A stretch of DNA of 64,000 nt from Sinotaia quadrata (GCA_028829895.1 CM054177.1:30058564-30122563); one strand, 5' to 3'; positions 45,471-56,830 are shown, numbered from the stretch's first letter. Translations and numbers: made by a program. Notes: generated by a model from the letters alone, not told the origin.

Positions 45471-45565
45471 CTGTATCAATTTATCATTGAGCGTTCTAAT
45501 AGTTTATTACAATAAATAATTATTTATTGAATGATGCTGCGAGAATACTTATATATAAACCTTAC

Positions 45566-45620
45566 CTTGCTTCTTTGCTGCTTTCCAGACGAGAAAAGAG
45601 TGTGGGTTGATAATATTCAT
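45566..45620 (-). CDS. Candidate first coding exon of the minus-strand gene
   Basis: On the minus strand an ATG at 45620-45618 in good context (gacaagATG) opens MNIINPHSFLVWKAAKKQ and ends at a consensus donor GCAAG|gtaagg (donor G at 45565) in phase 1, the phase required by the membrane exon at 28254. Joined directly it would give a Val codon and continue into PPAEI, making a short extracellular N-terminus without signal peptide (type III membrane protein). A perfect CRE lies about 50 bp upstream. A stop in frame shortly before the ATG fits a 5' end. The 17-kb gap could hide ectodomain exons, so this remains a hypothesis. Confidence 0.33.
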
Positions 45621-45671
45621 CTTGTCTTCGTCAACTCACATTTTCTAGGCATTGAAACACACGATTTTGTG

Positions 45672-45679
45672 TGACGTCA
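45672..45679. promoter_or_regulatory. Perfect CRE palindrome
   Basis: TGACGTCA within tgtgacgtcaca, about 50 bp upstream of the candidate minus-strand start codon at 45620. CREs bind CREB/ATF factors; function here is inferred only from position. Confidence 0.4.
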
Positions 45680-45689
45680 CAACTATCAA

Positions 45690-46556
45690 GCTGACATTTC
45701 AGCATAAGGAATGAATTCAATCACAAGACGTTTATTTTTTTGAATGAATTCACAGCACTTCACAGTGACAAATAATGCTTGAAGTGATTTATTCAGAGAA
45801 TCATGAGAAATATGGTGATTTGATTTTCAAACTTTTAAAAATGTATTTATAACCATTATTGCAATAAGAATCAGTGTCATTTAGTATGTAACTACTACCT
45901 GAGTCATTATTTTGTAACTGTTGGCAGTCGTTCGAAAACTGATCACGTATCATCACCTCTCGCTTGCTGATAATTGTAATATGTACGTGATTTGTCAGGT
46001 CATGTGCACACCCACATCTGCTGAGCCGTGAGCGAGAGTATTGCCCCTTGTATACCAGTGCTAAAGGAGAGTCCTGGCCCGACTTCTGTCCAGCCCTGTA
46101 GCCATCCATCCATTAAACCACGGCGTAGACTTAGCATACATTATTTCCACACAAAACGCGTTGTCTCCATTCACCATTCCACCGGTATTGTAATGCCAAC
46201 GACCAATTTTACATCGCGACTATGTCTAGACCGTCATCGGTTTTGTTCACGTTTCGAAATCGCTGAGAAAGGGTTAACTGTTAACGCAAAAAATGATTTG
46301 ATCATTTCCTGAGCCTAAGCATGGAATCACAATTAAAAATAATTGGGTTCAGACGAAATATGAATTGCTAGATATTCCCAATAGAAGGTGCATTAAATGG
46401 TATGCCGTCACTCACACGTCTTCTTGCCAGAATTGCCATGGAAATGATTCAGGTCCAAGTAACAGCTGTTCCATGGCTTCGGCAATTTTACATGTGAATC
46501 AAATGAAGAAATTTAGTGATCTGTTCTGTAGAACATCCAACTTAGAAAGCATTATG
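45690..46556. other. Unique stretch with a GC-richer island at 46020-46290
   Basis: The island is open on both strands (94 codons plus; 38 codons minus reading NGDNAFCVEIMYAKS). No clear splice sites, no homology recognised. It may be upstream sequence of the candidate promoter or an old insertion. Confidence 0.4.
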
Positions 46557-46558
46557 AG

Positions 46559-46870
46559 GATGGTGTCGATTAAATACATTAAGTGTAGCAACGGTTACGA
46601 CCAGTGTTGAGAAGTCCAAACACAGAAAGACAGTGTGCTGATATCGATTAAATACATTAAGTGTAGTAACGGTTACGACCAGTGTTAAAGATGTCCAAGG
46701 ACGGAAAGACAATGCTGGTGTCGATTAAATGCATTAAGTGTAGTAACGGTTACGACCAGTGTTAAAGATGTCCAAGGACGGAAAGACAATGCTGGTGTCG
46801 ATTAAATACATTAAGTGTAGTAACGGTTACGACCAGTATTAAAGATGTCCAAGGACAGAAAGTCAGTACT
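46559..46870. repeat. Minisatellite, period about 75 bp, 4 copies
   Basis: Core is gtcgattaaatacattaagt and gtagtaacggttacgacca. Copy length varies slightly. Confidence 0.93.
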
Positions 46871-47105
46871 GACTGCGCAGTGTGTGCAGAGAATGCAGAG
46901 AATGATTGTCAGTATTTCGGGGAGATTACTGTCGGGTGTTTTCCACGCATTTAAAACTGCGTAAACTAATGTAAATGTTTTTGTTTTAGGGAGTTTAAAA
47001 GAAAAAAATACAGCTGTGTTCCTATGTTTAAAATCCGGCTATTTCGAAAATTATCGAGTAAATGACCCTGAAATAAAGCGAATGTCCTCTAGATCTGTAC
47101 GCTCA
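46871..47105. other. Unique stretch
   Basis: Nothing identifiable. Confidence 0.5.
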
Positions 47106-47107
47106 AC

Positions 47108-47305
47108 CTACACACAAGTTGTAAGCACTAGATAGACTGTTTATAACTAGGCCTACAATGAAATACTGGATTAAAACACAAGTTGTAAGCACTAGATAGA
47201 CTGTTTATAACTTGGCCTACAATGAAATACTGGATTAAAACACAAGTTGTAAGCACTAGATAGACTGTTTATAACTAGGCCTACAATGAAATACTGGATT
47301 AACAC
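47108..47305. repeat. 64-bp minisatellite, 3 copies
   Basis: Core is acacaagttgtaagcactag and aggcctacaatgaaatac. Confidence 0.95.
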
Positions 47306-47324
47306 ATACGTTGTACCCATAGTC

Positions 47325-47522
47325 GCTGCAGTACAATACTCAATTAATAAACTGTACTGGTCAATCGGTCTCTTGCACTGCACCCTGTCTGCAGTACAAT
47401 ACTCAATTAATAACCTGTACTGGTCAATCGGTCTCTTGCACTGCACTCTGTCTGCAGTACAATACTCAATTAATAACCTTTCCTGGTCAATCGGTCTCTT
47501 GCACTGCACTCTGTCTGCAGTA
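47325..47522. repeat. 63-bp minisatellite, 3 copies
   Basis: Core is ctgcagtacaatactcaatt and ggtcaatcggtctcttgc. The period of 21 codons keeps frames open on both strands. Confidence 0.95.
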
Positions 47523-47930
47523 TTAGTAAAAGTGCTGCTTGAATAAACCAGTAGAGCTCTTGTACTGTAGAGCTGTCTTTACTATGACAATGTAACTAAA
47601 ACAGTCTATGCTGCCACTCCATAACTCCTGATCTGGTTAATCAATTTTTCCATTGCAAATGAAGTCTCCGGAGAGTAATCAAATGTACCGACAAACAACT
47701 ATCACGATATCTGCCAAGAAATAAAAGAGACCGGTAATCAAATAACTCCAAGATGTGAGAAGAATTATTTTTAATATATAATAGTGCTATTTCAAATATC
47801 GCATATTTTGACTGGCGGGTTGACGGTGACATTCACAACACGTTTCCAGTCCTTTGTCGTAGGGAATCAATATCACGTGCATGCAACACAAGACACTTAC
47901 ATTCTTAAATAAATGACCACTTAAAACACT
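47523..47930. other. Unique stretch
   Basis: No exon identified. Confidence 0.45.
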
Positions 47931-47931
47931 C

Positions 47932-48015
47932 AAGACAATGATTAAACAACTTTTTTTTAAAACACCGGAGACAATGATTAAACAACTTTTTTTTAAAACA
48001 CCGGAGACAAATATT
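47932..48015. repeat. 36-bp duplication with T8 run
   Basis: gacaatgattaaacaacttt with aaaacaccgga, two full copies and a partial. Confidence 0.9.
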
Positions 48016-48227
48016 AAACTTACTTTAAGAGTTGCAAATTTCTTGATGATTGTTATGTTTCTAAACTTCAAATTTTGCTACGTACAGTTACCATTCCTCT
48101 GGGAAAATACAGCAGAAATCATATACATCAGTCAAAAATACTCATGTAAAAATCCTTAGCGGGGAGGAAAGAAATCAGCACTAAAAATTGTTTTCTAATC
48201 TGACATAACTCTTAGCGTACGAGGAAA

Positions 48228-48405
48228 GCAAGTTATGAGTGGATTTTTTAACGCATGCCCACGAATGGAGGCAAGTTATGAGTGGATTTTTTAACGCATG
48301 CCCACGAATGGAGGCAAATTATGAGTGGATTTTTTAACGCATGCCCACGAATGGAGGCAAGTTATGAGTGGATTTTTTAACGCATGCCCACGAATGGAGG
48401 CAAAT
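48228..48405. repeat. 43-bp minisatellite, 4 copies
   Basis: Core is gcaagttatgagtggatttt and taacgcatgcccacgaatgg; nearly perfect. Confidence 0.96.
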
Positions 48406-48474
48406 TAACCGAGAGTGACGCAAAGGAAGAAAATATCTCTGGAAATTTGAAAACACATTTTGACATTTTGTTTG

Positions 48475-48903
48475 CACGTATCTTTATTGTTAGCGAGCAA
48501 TTTAATATAAATATGTACACCCCAGTACACGTATCTTTACTTTTAGCGAGCAATTTAATATAAATATGTACACCCCAGTACACGTATCTTTACTTTTAGC
48601 GAGCAATTTAATATAAATATGTACACCCCAGTATACGTATCTTTACTTTTAGCGAGCAATTTAATAAATATGTACACCCCAGTACACGTATCTTTACTTT
48701 TAGCGAGCAATTTAATATAAATATGTACACCCCAGTACACGTATCTTTACTTTTAGCGAGCAATTTAATATAAATGTGTACACCCCAGTACACGTATCTT
48801 TACTTTTAGCGAGCAATTTAATATAAATATGTACACCCCAGTACACGTATCTTTACTTTTAGCGAGCAATTTAATATAAATGTGTACACCCCAGTACACG
48901 TTG
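48475..48903. repeat. 53-bp minisatellite, 8 copies
   Basis: Core is acacgtatctttacttttag and cgagcaatttaatataaata. One copy lacks four bases (aata for aatataaata). Confidence 0.97.
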
Positions 48904-49455
48904 CTGCAACAATATACAGCATAATACGGATAGTTGGCACGCAAACCAAAGTTAAATAACACAATGCAACTCTAAACCGTACAGGATAATACACCTCTCT
49001 TTCCTACAGTGGAACTCAGCACCATGAACTGCAAGGTGGACATGATATTGGAAGTCACTGGTGCAACATTAAACAGAATAATACAACACAGTCTGTCTCA
49101 TAGAAATGTTATATAGACCATTGCGAAATAGTCTGTTTCACAGAAAGTTTATATAGAGCATTGCAACACACTCTGCTTCGCAGACACGTTTTACAGAACA
49201 ACAGTCGTTTTCACAGTAACATTTTAAGGAACAAAACAATATAGTCTGATTCAAAGGAACATTATACAGAACATTGCAACATAGTCTCAACAGTCTTTCA
49301 GTTTAGCAGTAAATATAACAGTACAACTTGTTTAGTGCAACTCTATCAAAACAATGCATTCATCATCTTTCAATCCAACAATATATAATTCAAAAAACAC
49401 AATTTGTATTTTTCAGCACAACGTAAACAGAATACAACAGCTCCTTATCTTCCAC
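48904..49455. repeat. Strongly degenerate minisatellite zone
   Basis: Scattered cattgcaacatagtctg and ttcacagaaacgtt motifs at 49040-49340 indicate an old array. The remainder is unique. Confidence 0.6.
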
Positions 49456-49459
49456 TACA

Positions 49460-49835
49460 ACTTTGTACAGTACAACGCAACTCATCTTCCAAGTAAAACC
49501 TTGTACAGTACAACGCAACTCATCTTCCGAGTACAACCTTGTACAGTACAACGCAACTCATCTTCCGAGTACAACCTTGTACAGTACAACGCAACTCATC
49601 TTCCAAATACAACCTTGTACAGTACAATACAACTCATCTTTCAAGTACAACCTTGTCAGTACAACGCAACTCATCTTCCAAATACAACATTGTACAGTAC
49701 ATCGCAACTCATCTTCCGAGTACAACTTTGTACAATAGAACGCAACTCATCTTCCAAATACAACGCAATTCATCTTCCGAGTACAACTTTGTACAATACA
49801 ACGCAACTCATCTCCCAATTGCAGCGTTATAGCAA
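49460..49835. repeat. 38-bp minisatellite, about 10 copies
   Basis: Core is ttgtacagtacaacgcaact and catcttccgagtacaacc. Some copies are shortened. The 181-codon plus-strand frame (repeated QRNSSSEYNLVQYNATHLP) is an artefact. Confidence 0.94.
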
Positions 49836-49892
49836 ACAATACAACTCAGTGTTTTTCGTAACAACACTAAACAGAATATCGCGATATACTCT

Positions 49893-50537
49893 GGATTGAC
49901 GTTATAATAATGAATCATACCAAATATTAGCAATTAGTTAATGATATAAAACATCTACAAGCCCGATTGACGTTGTAATAATGAATCATACCAAATATTA
50001 GCAATTAGTTAATGATATAAAACATCTACAAGTCCGATTGACGTTGTAATAATGAATCATACCAAATATTAGCAATTAGTTAATGATATAAAACATCTAC
50101 AAGTCCGATTGACGTTGTAATAATGAATCATACCAAATATTAGCAATTAGTTAATGATATAAAACATCTACAAGTCCGATTGACGTTGTAATAATGAATC
50201 ATAACAAATAATTAGCAATTAGTTAATGATATAAAACATCTACAAGTCCGATTGACGTTGTAATAATGAATCATACCAAATATTAGCAATTAGTTAATGA
50301 TATAAAACATCTACAAGTCCGATTGACGTTGTAATAATGAATCATACCAAATATTAGCAATTAGTTAATGATATAAAACATCTACAAGTCCGATTGACGT
50401 TGTAATAATGAATCATACCAAATATTAGCAATTAGTTAATGATATAAAACATCTACAAGTCCGATTGACGTTGTAATAATGAATCATACCAAATATTAGC
50501 AATTAGTTAATGATATAAAACATCTACAAGTCCGATG
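49893..50537. repeat. 71-bp minisatellite, 9 copies
   Basis: Core is gattgacgttgtaataatga and ttagttaatgatataaaac. Among the most uniform arrays here; only one copy has aca-aata for acc-aata. Confidence 0.98.
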
Positions 50538-50938
50538 CAGGGTATGGACTACTGGTTAAATATACCTATCTGCAACTGTTACATCGATATACTGGTGCGC
50601 CGACGTCAATTCGACTCACGGCCCCAACTTAGTTATTTTTCTCAGTTTCTCTGCTCAGAAATAGATTATATAAAATAAATACAGATAAAGATAATATAGA
50701 CTGACAGAGAAGAAGACGTAATCATTAGATTATCACTACAAATTACGATAACAAACAAAAGAGGTTACATTACACAACAGATTGATACACGAGACTGGAG
50801 AATTAATAAAAAAAATAAGTTTGACAATATTTAAAAGGAAATATCACAATACATTATGTCCTAGTTTCTCATCATTCCCAAATAACGCGAATAGTCTGAT
50901 CAAGTTCAAGCTGCAATATAATCACTCTTTATAATCGA
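50538..50938. other. Unique stretch
   Basis: A possible tRNA-like B-box (caattcgactcac) at about 50605 is too poor to call a SINE. Nothing else. Confidence 0.4.
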
Positions 50939-51108
50939 GACGTTGCTTAATGCGCTGGCACAAGATACGTCACACTAGTAGACGTTGCTGAATGCGCTGG
51001 CACAAGATACGTCACACTAGTAGACGTTGCTGAATGCGCTGGCACAAGATACGTCACACTAGTAGACGTTGCTTAATGCGCTGGCACAAGATACGTCACA
51101 TTAGTAGG
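50939..51108. repeat. 42-bp minisatellite, 4 copies
   Basis: Core is gacgttgctgaatgcgctgg and cacaagatacgtcacac. Followed to about 51350 by diverged 30- to 40-bp units around cgttatacagaccagagtaa. Confidence 0.95.
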
Positions 51109-51585
51109 TTATATAGACCAGAGTTATACATCGCTCATTGTAACGTTATACAGACAAGAGTAACTCACTGTTCAGAGTAACATTATACAGACCAAAGTAA
51201 CTCGTCGTTCATTGTAACAGACATTTGTAACTCATAATTTAGTACAACGTTACACAGACCACAGTAACTCATCGTTAAGTGTAAAGTTATTCAGACCATA
51301 GTAATCATCCTTCCTTCGGTGAAACGTTGTACAGACCGTAACTCATCTGTCAGTGCAATACAGTATATTTTAATATATTTTTAAAATCCTACATAAATCA
51401 TTTTAAGTGTAATGCAGTATATAATTCAAGTGTCACTCAGTTTAACATTATACAGCACGACTCACTAACATTAAGTTCAACATTAATCAGCCCAATGTTA
51501 TTCATAATGAGCAGTCGTGAATTTGTTGGGCTCCACCAAAATGCAAACAATAGTTGTCCACCGAAGTTTAGCGCGTACAGGACTG

Positions 51586-52228
51586 CCAGACATGTTGAAC
51601 GTTGTTTAGTGAGTACGTTATTGGCCAGACAAGTTGAACGTTGTTTAGTGAGTACGTTATTGGCCAGACAAGTTGAACGTTGTTTAGTGAGTACGTTATT
51701 GGTCAGACAAGGTGAACGTTGTTTAGTGAGTACGTTATTGGTCAGACAAGGTGAACGTTGTTTAGTGAGTACGTTATTGGTCAGACAATGTGAAAGTTGT
51801 TTAGTGAGTACATTATTGGTCAGACAAGTTGAACGTTGTTTAGTGAGTACATTATTGGTCAGACAAGTTGAACGTTGTTTAGTGAGTACATTATTGGTCA
51901 GACATGTAGAACGTTGTTTAGTGAGTACGTTATTGGTCAGACAAGTTGAACGTTGTTTAGTGAGTACATTATTGGTCAGACAAGTTGAACGTTGTTTAGT
52001 GAGTACATTATTGGTCAGACAAGTTGAACGTTGTTTAGTGAGTACATTATTGGTCAGACAAGTTGAACGTTGTTTAGTGAGTACATTATTGGTCAGACAA
52101 GTTGAACGTTGTTTAGTGAGTACATTATTGGTCAGACAAGTTGAACGTTGTTTAGTGAGTACATTATTGGTCAGACAAGTTGAACGTTGTTTAGTGAGTA
52201 CATTATTGGTCAGACAAGTTGAACATAA
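51586..52228. repeat. 39-bp minisatellite, 16 copies
   Basis: Core is agacaagttgaacgttgttt and agtgagtacattattgg. The period is 13 codons, giving a 246-codon plus-strand frame (51495-52235) of repeated RQVERCLVSTLLV. Third-position changes (acg/aca) coexist with replacement changes (V/A, V/G, R/S, Q/H), so there is no sign of protein-level selection and no flanking exon signal. I call it a repeat. Confidence 0.93.
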
Positions 52229-52347
52229 CTACTAACGGACTGCCAGCGTTTCTGGAACCCATATAAGAAACTCGTGACAAAGGAAAGGTGCCAGGCTGTT
52301 TTAAAGATCATGAAGCCTACGGCGAGCAACACAGTAACTCTTGACAT
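52213..52347 (-). CDS. Possible minus-strand exon with hydrophobic segment
   Basis: Between two arrays a less AT-rich island is open on the minus strand. From an ATG at 52347-52345 it reads MSRVTVLLAVGFMIFKTAWH then LSFVTSFLYGFQKRW and stops just inside the 39-bp array. The hydrophobic start resembles a signal or membrane segment, and the frame is open upstream of the ATG as well (DDGVASLLTDK). The best donor inside is a modest gttagt (phase 0), which does not fit the phase-1 pattern of the gene at 21415-28406. It might be an exon of another gene or chance; a plus-strand frame overlaps it too. Confidence 0.28.
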
Positions 52348-52394
52348 TTTGTCCGTCAACAGACTGGCCACGCCGTCGTCATACACTCGCAGAC

Positions 52395-52765
52395 AGTAAA
52401 CTCATTAAACATATTCAACCAGTTGTGTAAACTCATTAAATATATTCAACCAGTTGTTGAATGAGTTATTAAACTCATTAAATATATTCAACCAGTTGTG
52501 TAAACGCATTAAACATATTCAACCAGTTCTGTAAACTGATTAAACATATTCAACCAGTTCTGTAAACTCTTTAAACAGTATATCAGTTCTATGAACTCAT
52601 ATACATACCTAACCATTTCTTTAAACTCATTAAATATACTCAGTCAGTTCTGTAAACTCATTAAACATAGTCAACCATTTCTGTAAACTCATTAAACATA
52701 TTCAATCAGTTCTGTAAACTCATTAAACATACATAATCAGTTCTGTAAACTCATTCAATGTATTA
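52395..52765. repeat. 31-bp minisatellite, about 11 copies
   Basis: Core is ttctgtaaactcattaaaca and tattcaaccag. Confidence 0.93.
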
Positions 52766-52837
52766 AAATGATATTAGCAAAAAAAAAAACCGGAAGAGCA
52801 TCTAGTAAGAATTGCTAGTTAAAAGTGTTATAATAGA

Positions 52838-53000
52838 ACTGGACTATATCTAATTAATGACACAGCAAGAACTGAAGTATATAGAGTATGAACTGATTCG
52901 GTCCAAAATGTTATTAACGAACGGGGATATCTAATAACTGACACAATAAGAAAGAAGTACATAGAGTATGAACTGATTCGGTCCAAAATGTTACTAGTAA
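52838..53000. repeat. 84-bp duplication
   Basis: tagagtatgaactgattcgg and tccaaaatgtta(t/c)ta occur twice, with diverged left parts. Confidence 0.85.
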
Positions 53001-53383
53001 ACGTTAAGTCTATAGCAATCCATAAATAGACACACATGAAGCAGAATATTTATGAAGGGTCGGAGTTAGAAATTAGTGAGCAAACTTTTACACAAACTAT
53101 TTTAAGCTTTAACCATCTGTCATCTCCTTCTGATTGTTTCTGTAGTACACCTGATTCAAAGTTTGAAATGTCCGCTAAGGTGTATAATTTGCTTCTTTTG
53201 ACATCATACAAATTTGTATAGATGTTATTTCCCTTGGCTTTGCGCTACAATGTAGATGTTTACTCTCCTTAACACACTGGTAAGCTGTAATCGTGAGTTC
53301 CTTTGAGACATTTTGTACAAATACTATCTCCTTTAAGACTTCACTTCAATGTAAACATCCTTCCTTTTATACTTTGCTAAAGT
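53001..53383. other. Unique stretch
   Basis: No exon identified. Confidence 0.45.
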
Positions 53384-53734
53384 TAAGACATTACACCATT
53401 TTACAATTCGCTTAGGTGAAAACACTACAACATTTTACAATTCGCTAAGGTGAAAACATTACACCATTTTGCACTTTGCTAAAGTTAAGACATTACATCA
53501 TTTTGCACTTTGCTAAAGTTAAGTCATTACATCATTTACAATTCGCTAAGGTGAAGACATTACATCATTTTACAATTCGCTATGGTGAAGACATTAGATC
53601 ATTTTACAATTCGCTATGGTGAAGACATTAGATCATTTTACAATTCGCTATGGTGAAGACATTACATCATTTTACAATTCGCTATGGTGAAGACATTACA
53701 TCATTTTACAATTCGCTATGGTGAAGACATTAGA
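53384..53734. repeat. 34-bp minisatellite, about 10 copies
   Basis: Core is acattacatcattttacaat and tcgctatggtgaag; earlier copies are diverged. It abuts the inner end of the dispersed block at 53735. Confidence 0.94.
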
Positions 53735-53868
53735 TCATACGAGAGACGAGTGGTGTCTTCTGGAGAATTATTAATAACATAAATCAAGATTCTTGACATG
53801 TAATTAGTTATGAATGATTAATTAAAAATAGCATTCATAAGTATTAACTAGGTGGCGTTAGCTTCACA
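53735..53868 (-). repeat. Dispersed TGT[G/C]A-headed block, copy 4
   Basis: Minus strand begins tgtgaagctaacgccaccta, then gttaata, a T/A-rich core, aatcattcataactaattac, and ends agacaccactcgtctctcg, which matches the copy at 36767 over all 19 bases. Confidence 0.65.
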
Positions 53869-54965
53869 TCCTGGATATCAAATTTGATTTTTCACTATGT
53901 AATGGTAGAACTTATACCACTAGTACATTTACATAGATCTGATAAGATTTTTTTTAACCATATATAGGGGTAAACTTTCATAAATATAGTATAGCACTTT
54001 GGTTTAAAATATTTATAATAATAGTTGTAAATTATAGAATAATATCTAATGAATTTTATTGGACATTTCTTGTAACTATTTTGTTTTTAATATTTAGAGG
54101 TAAATATTTTAAGTGCTCAAATTAAACATTCTTGAAATTATTTTGAGCCTTAAACTTGCAGTATACAATCACCTAATATTTCATGTTAACGATATTCTGT
54201 TAGCATATTTAAGAAAGTTGGTTATGAATAAAAATATTTATTCACTCTTTGTTATGTTTTCATTCACGAAGTCCATAAACACGTATATTATAGATTTGAG
54301 TAACAGTGAACGGAACAAGCGATTGATCACAGATTAACCTCAAACCCAAAAGGATCGTGGTCTAATTCTCGCTCGGTGTAAAATATGTTTTCATTTTGTT
54401 TACTAGTGTGTGTGACTGTGTGATTGTGATTTAAAAGATTCCGCCTCTGATCTCTTCGACACAACTCACATAGTAGACAAGATTGAAAAAATAGCTACAT
54501 TAAAAATAATTTTGATTTTCTAGTTTAGTAATAACACATCAGACGATATGTAAATAAACAATATATACATACAGACTTTTACTGTGACCCTTTTCTTGTG
54601 ACTTTTCTTCCTGTGACTTTTTATCTGTGACCTTTTTCTGCTCACCTCTAGGCCGACCTAGTAGGCCAAACTGTAATAATTCGCCAGATATTTAGCCCAA
54701 CTAACCAGTGAGCAGCCCGATCTGTCTTTGTGCGCTCCAAAATCAGCCTCAAAGGTCAGAGAGAGAAACATCGTTCAGAATACTATAAATATACCCGTGT
54801 TCCCTGCACAGAAATTGTATACTAAATCTGCATTATTGATGCATATGTAAGTGAACATAATATCGTTTGCGATTGAGAAAACAACTAAATAAAAGCAGTT
54901 TCCAGTGAAAAAAAACAACTAGTTTTTATCACAATCATAGAATCTCTCTACATCTGATAGGCTTT
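53869..54965. other. Unique AT-rich stretch
   Basis: About 1.1 kb with no tandem repeat. A GC-richer patch (54640-54780) holds overlapping ggcc-containing inverted repeats. No exon is supported. Confidence 0.45.
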
Positions 54966-55025
54966 TCATATGACCGTCTGTCTGTCTGTTTGGCTAACTA
55001 TCTGTTTGGGTATGCTTCTCACTGG

Positions 55026-55027
<2 letters not shown>

Positions 55028-55080
<53 letters not shown>

Positions 55081-55224
55081 ACCACACACACACACACACC
55101 ACATACACACACACACACCACATACACACACACACACCACATACACACACACACCACATACACACACAAACACACACACACACACCACACACACACATAC
55201 ACACACACACACCACACACACACA

Positions 55225-55265
<41 letters not shown>
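55028..55265. repeat. (CT)n followed by long interrupted (CA)n
   Basis: CT at 55028-55056, CA to 55265, interrupted by regular acc and ata units. Confidence 0.97.
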
Positions 55266-55266
<1 letters not shown>

Positions 55267-55450
55267 TGACCTTTGACATATCCTGTATTTTAGCTTGCAA
55301 ACAACAAGCCCGTGTCAAAACACTAGTAACGCATAAACAAAGATTTCGCAGTTTACCAAAAAAAATGGAACGGAGAATCCACGCGATTAAACTCCTATGG
55401 CTAGGTAATAATCAGAAGACTTTATGGAACGATACCTCCAGAACAATTTC

Positions 55451-55453
<3 letters not shown>
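55266..55453. other. Spacer between CA tracts
   Basis: Nothing identifiable. Confidence 0.5.
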
Positions 55454-55524
<71 letters not shown>

Positions 55525-55548
55525 CACACAGAAACACACACACACAAA
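55454..55548. repeat. (CA)n microsatellite
   Basis: CA with a few AA interruptions. Confidence 0.98.
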
Positions 55549-55598
55549 AACCAAAGAAAAGCGAAAAGCCGACACGGTGTGAAATCTTATAAAACGAC

Positions 55599-55677
55599 AT
55601 GGCGTCTTTCCCAGTAACTGCTGAATTAGCGATTGCAGAAGCCCAAGAAAATTCGGTTAACTGCTCTTCATGGACTT
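55599..55677 (+). CDS. Possible first coding exon on plus strand
   Basis: An ATG in good context (gacATGg) opens MASFPVTAELAIAEAQENSV then NCSSWT and meets a good donor T|gtaagg (donor G at 55678) in phase 1. A tataaaa sits only about 10 bp upstream, too close to be its TATA box. It does not join in frame with the possible terminal exon at 58685. No homology is recognised. Confidence 0.22.
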
Positions 55678-55678
55678 G

Positions 55679-56420
55679 TAAGGTTTCCATTCAAACAGAC
55701 ACACTTTTCTAGCCGCCAAAGGAACTTCTTCCATTCCACTGGAATGCAAGAAAAACAATCCAAAATGTATTTCGTAGCGAGTTAATCATTTTGAAGACAT
55801 TTTACTAAAAATGATTTGTTTAATTCTGACTATTAAATTGTCTCATTGTTGCATACTGTTAAACGACTTGTTCTCTTCTTACTATTGAAAAAAACTTCTT
55901 TTGTTATATTAAAATATTTGTTCTTAATATTTAGTAGTTTGTTTAGTTCTTAATATTAAGTGTTTAAATCTTACAATTAAATGATTTTACTAGTAAAAGA
56001 AAGAACCGGTGCCACACCCTCACACTGGCATCAGGGTTACGTCATTTCTGGTATCGTCTGCTCATACACGCGGGTGTCTGAACACACGTGCAGTGGAGAT
56101 TAAAGGTCTTGCCGTGGGTTCACAGTCCGAAACTTAGAACTGATCCCACCCGTACCCCCACCCTGCAGCTTTAACAAAGCGTGTATCAAGAGCTTCAACA
56201 TTTCTTTCTTTTATTAACCTCCAGATAAAAGTTCGTGCTTTTGGTTTATTGCATCATGATGTAGCGTCACCAGTACTCTCACTCTTATTTACCACGTCAC
56301 ACTTCAGCAGGAGGGAAATGAGAAGATAATGGAAAAGGAAGAAATATTTATAACTCATTTAACTGCCCAAACCGACTATGTTTCTGTCGAGTCTGATCAA
56401 ATGCATGCTAACAGCGCTTA
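55679..56420. other. Unique stretch
   Basis: AT-rich to 56000, then mixed. No gene was found. Confidence 0.45.
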
Positions 56421-56631
56421 AAGGTGACCGTGTGTCTTAAAGGGCTAGCCGTTTTGTGCCGAGTCAAAGCTTGCTTCCCTTTTCATGGGCGAACCACCAG
56501 TTCGAGAGATCTCCACATACACAAGTGCTGTCAACAGAAAACCCGCCAAGAAATCGGGGGAGGGACCAGGGAAGGGGGAGAGATTTTTGGTGGGTTGGGA
56601 AAGGGGTGATAGTAAGGATGGAAAAACTTAC

Positions 56632-56830
56632 GATGTTCCCTGCTCTCCCCCTCCCCACTCCATTCATGGCCGTTAGCGGGGTAAAACTATCCAACTGTCG
56701 ATCTAATGACGTCGTCCAGCGAAAACACGTGACAAGTCCGAAACAAAGAAGGCTGGTTTGCTGGACGCCATGCTTGACACAGATGATGAATAAAGCCGCT
56801 TTATTGTCCACATATCACACTGTCATTCAT
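56632..56830 (-). promoter_or_regulatory. Possible promoter and first exon on minus strand
   Basis: A GC-rich island contains an E-box (cacgtg near 56727), a CRE-like tgacgtc (about 56707) and, on the minus strand, a perfect donor ATC|gtaagt (donor G at 56631) preceded by two possible starts (MASSKPAFFVSDLSRVF and MNGVGRGRAGNI). It might be a 5' untranslated exon of the minus-strand gene. Evidence is positional only. Confidence 0.25.

Noticed and set aside
46028..46312. 94-codon plus-strand frame in a GC-richer island
   Set aside because: Both strands are open and no splice sites or recognisable motif support either; kept only as an island description.
50540..50640. Possible tRNA-derived SINE (B-box-like caattcgactcac)
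   Set aside because: No convincing A-box, no cloverleaf pairing and no second copy in the window.
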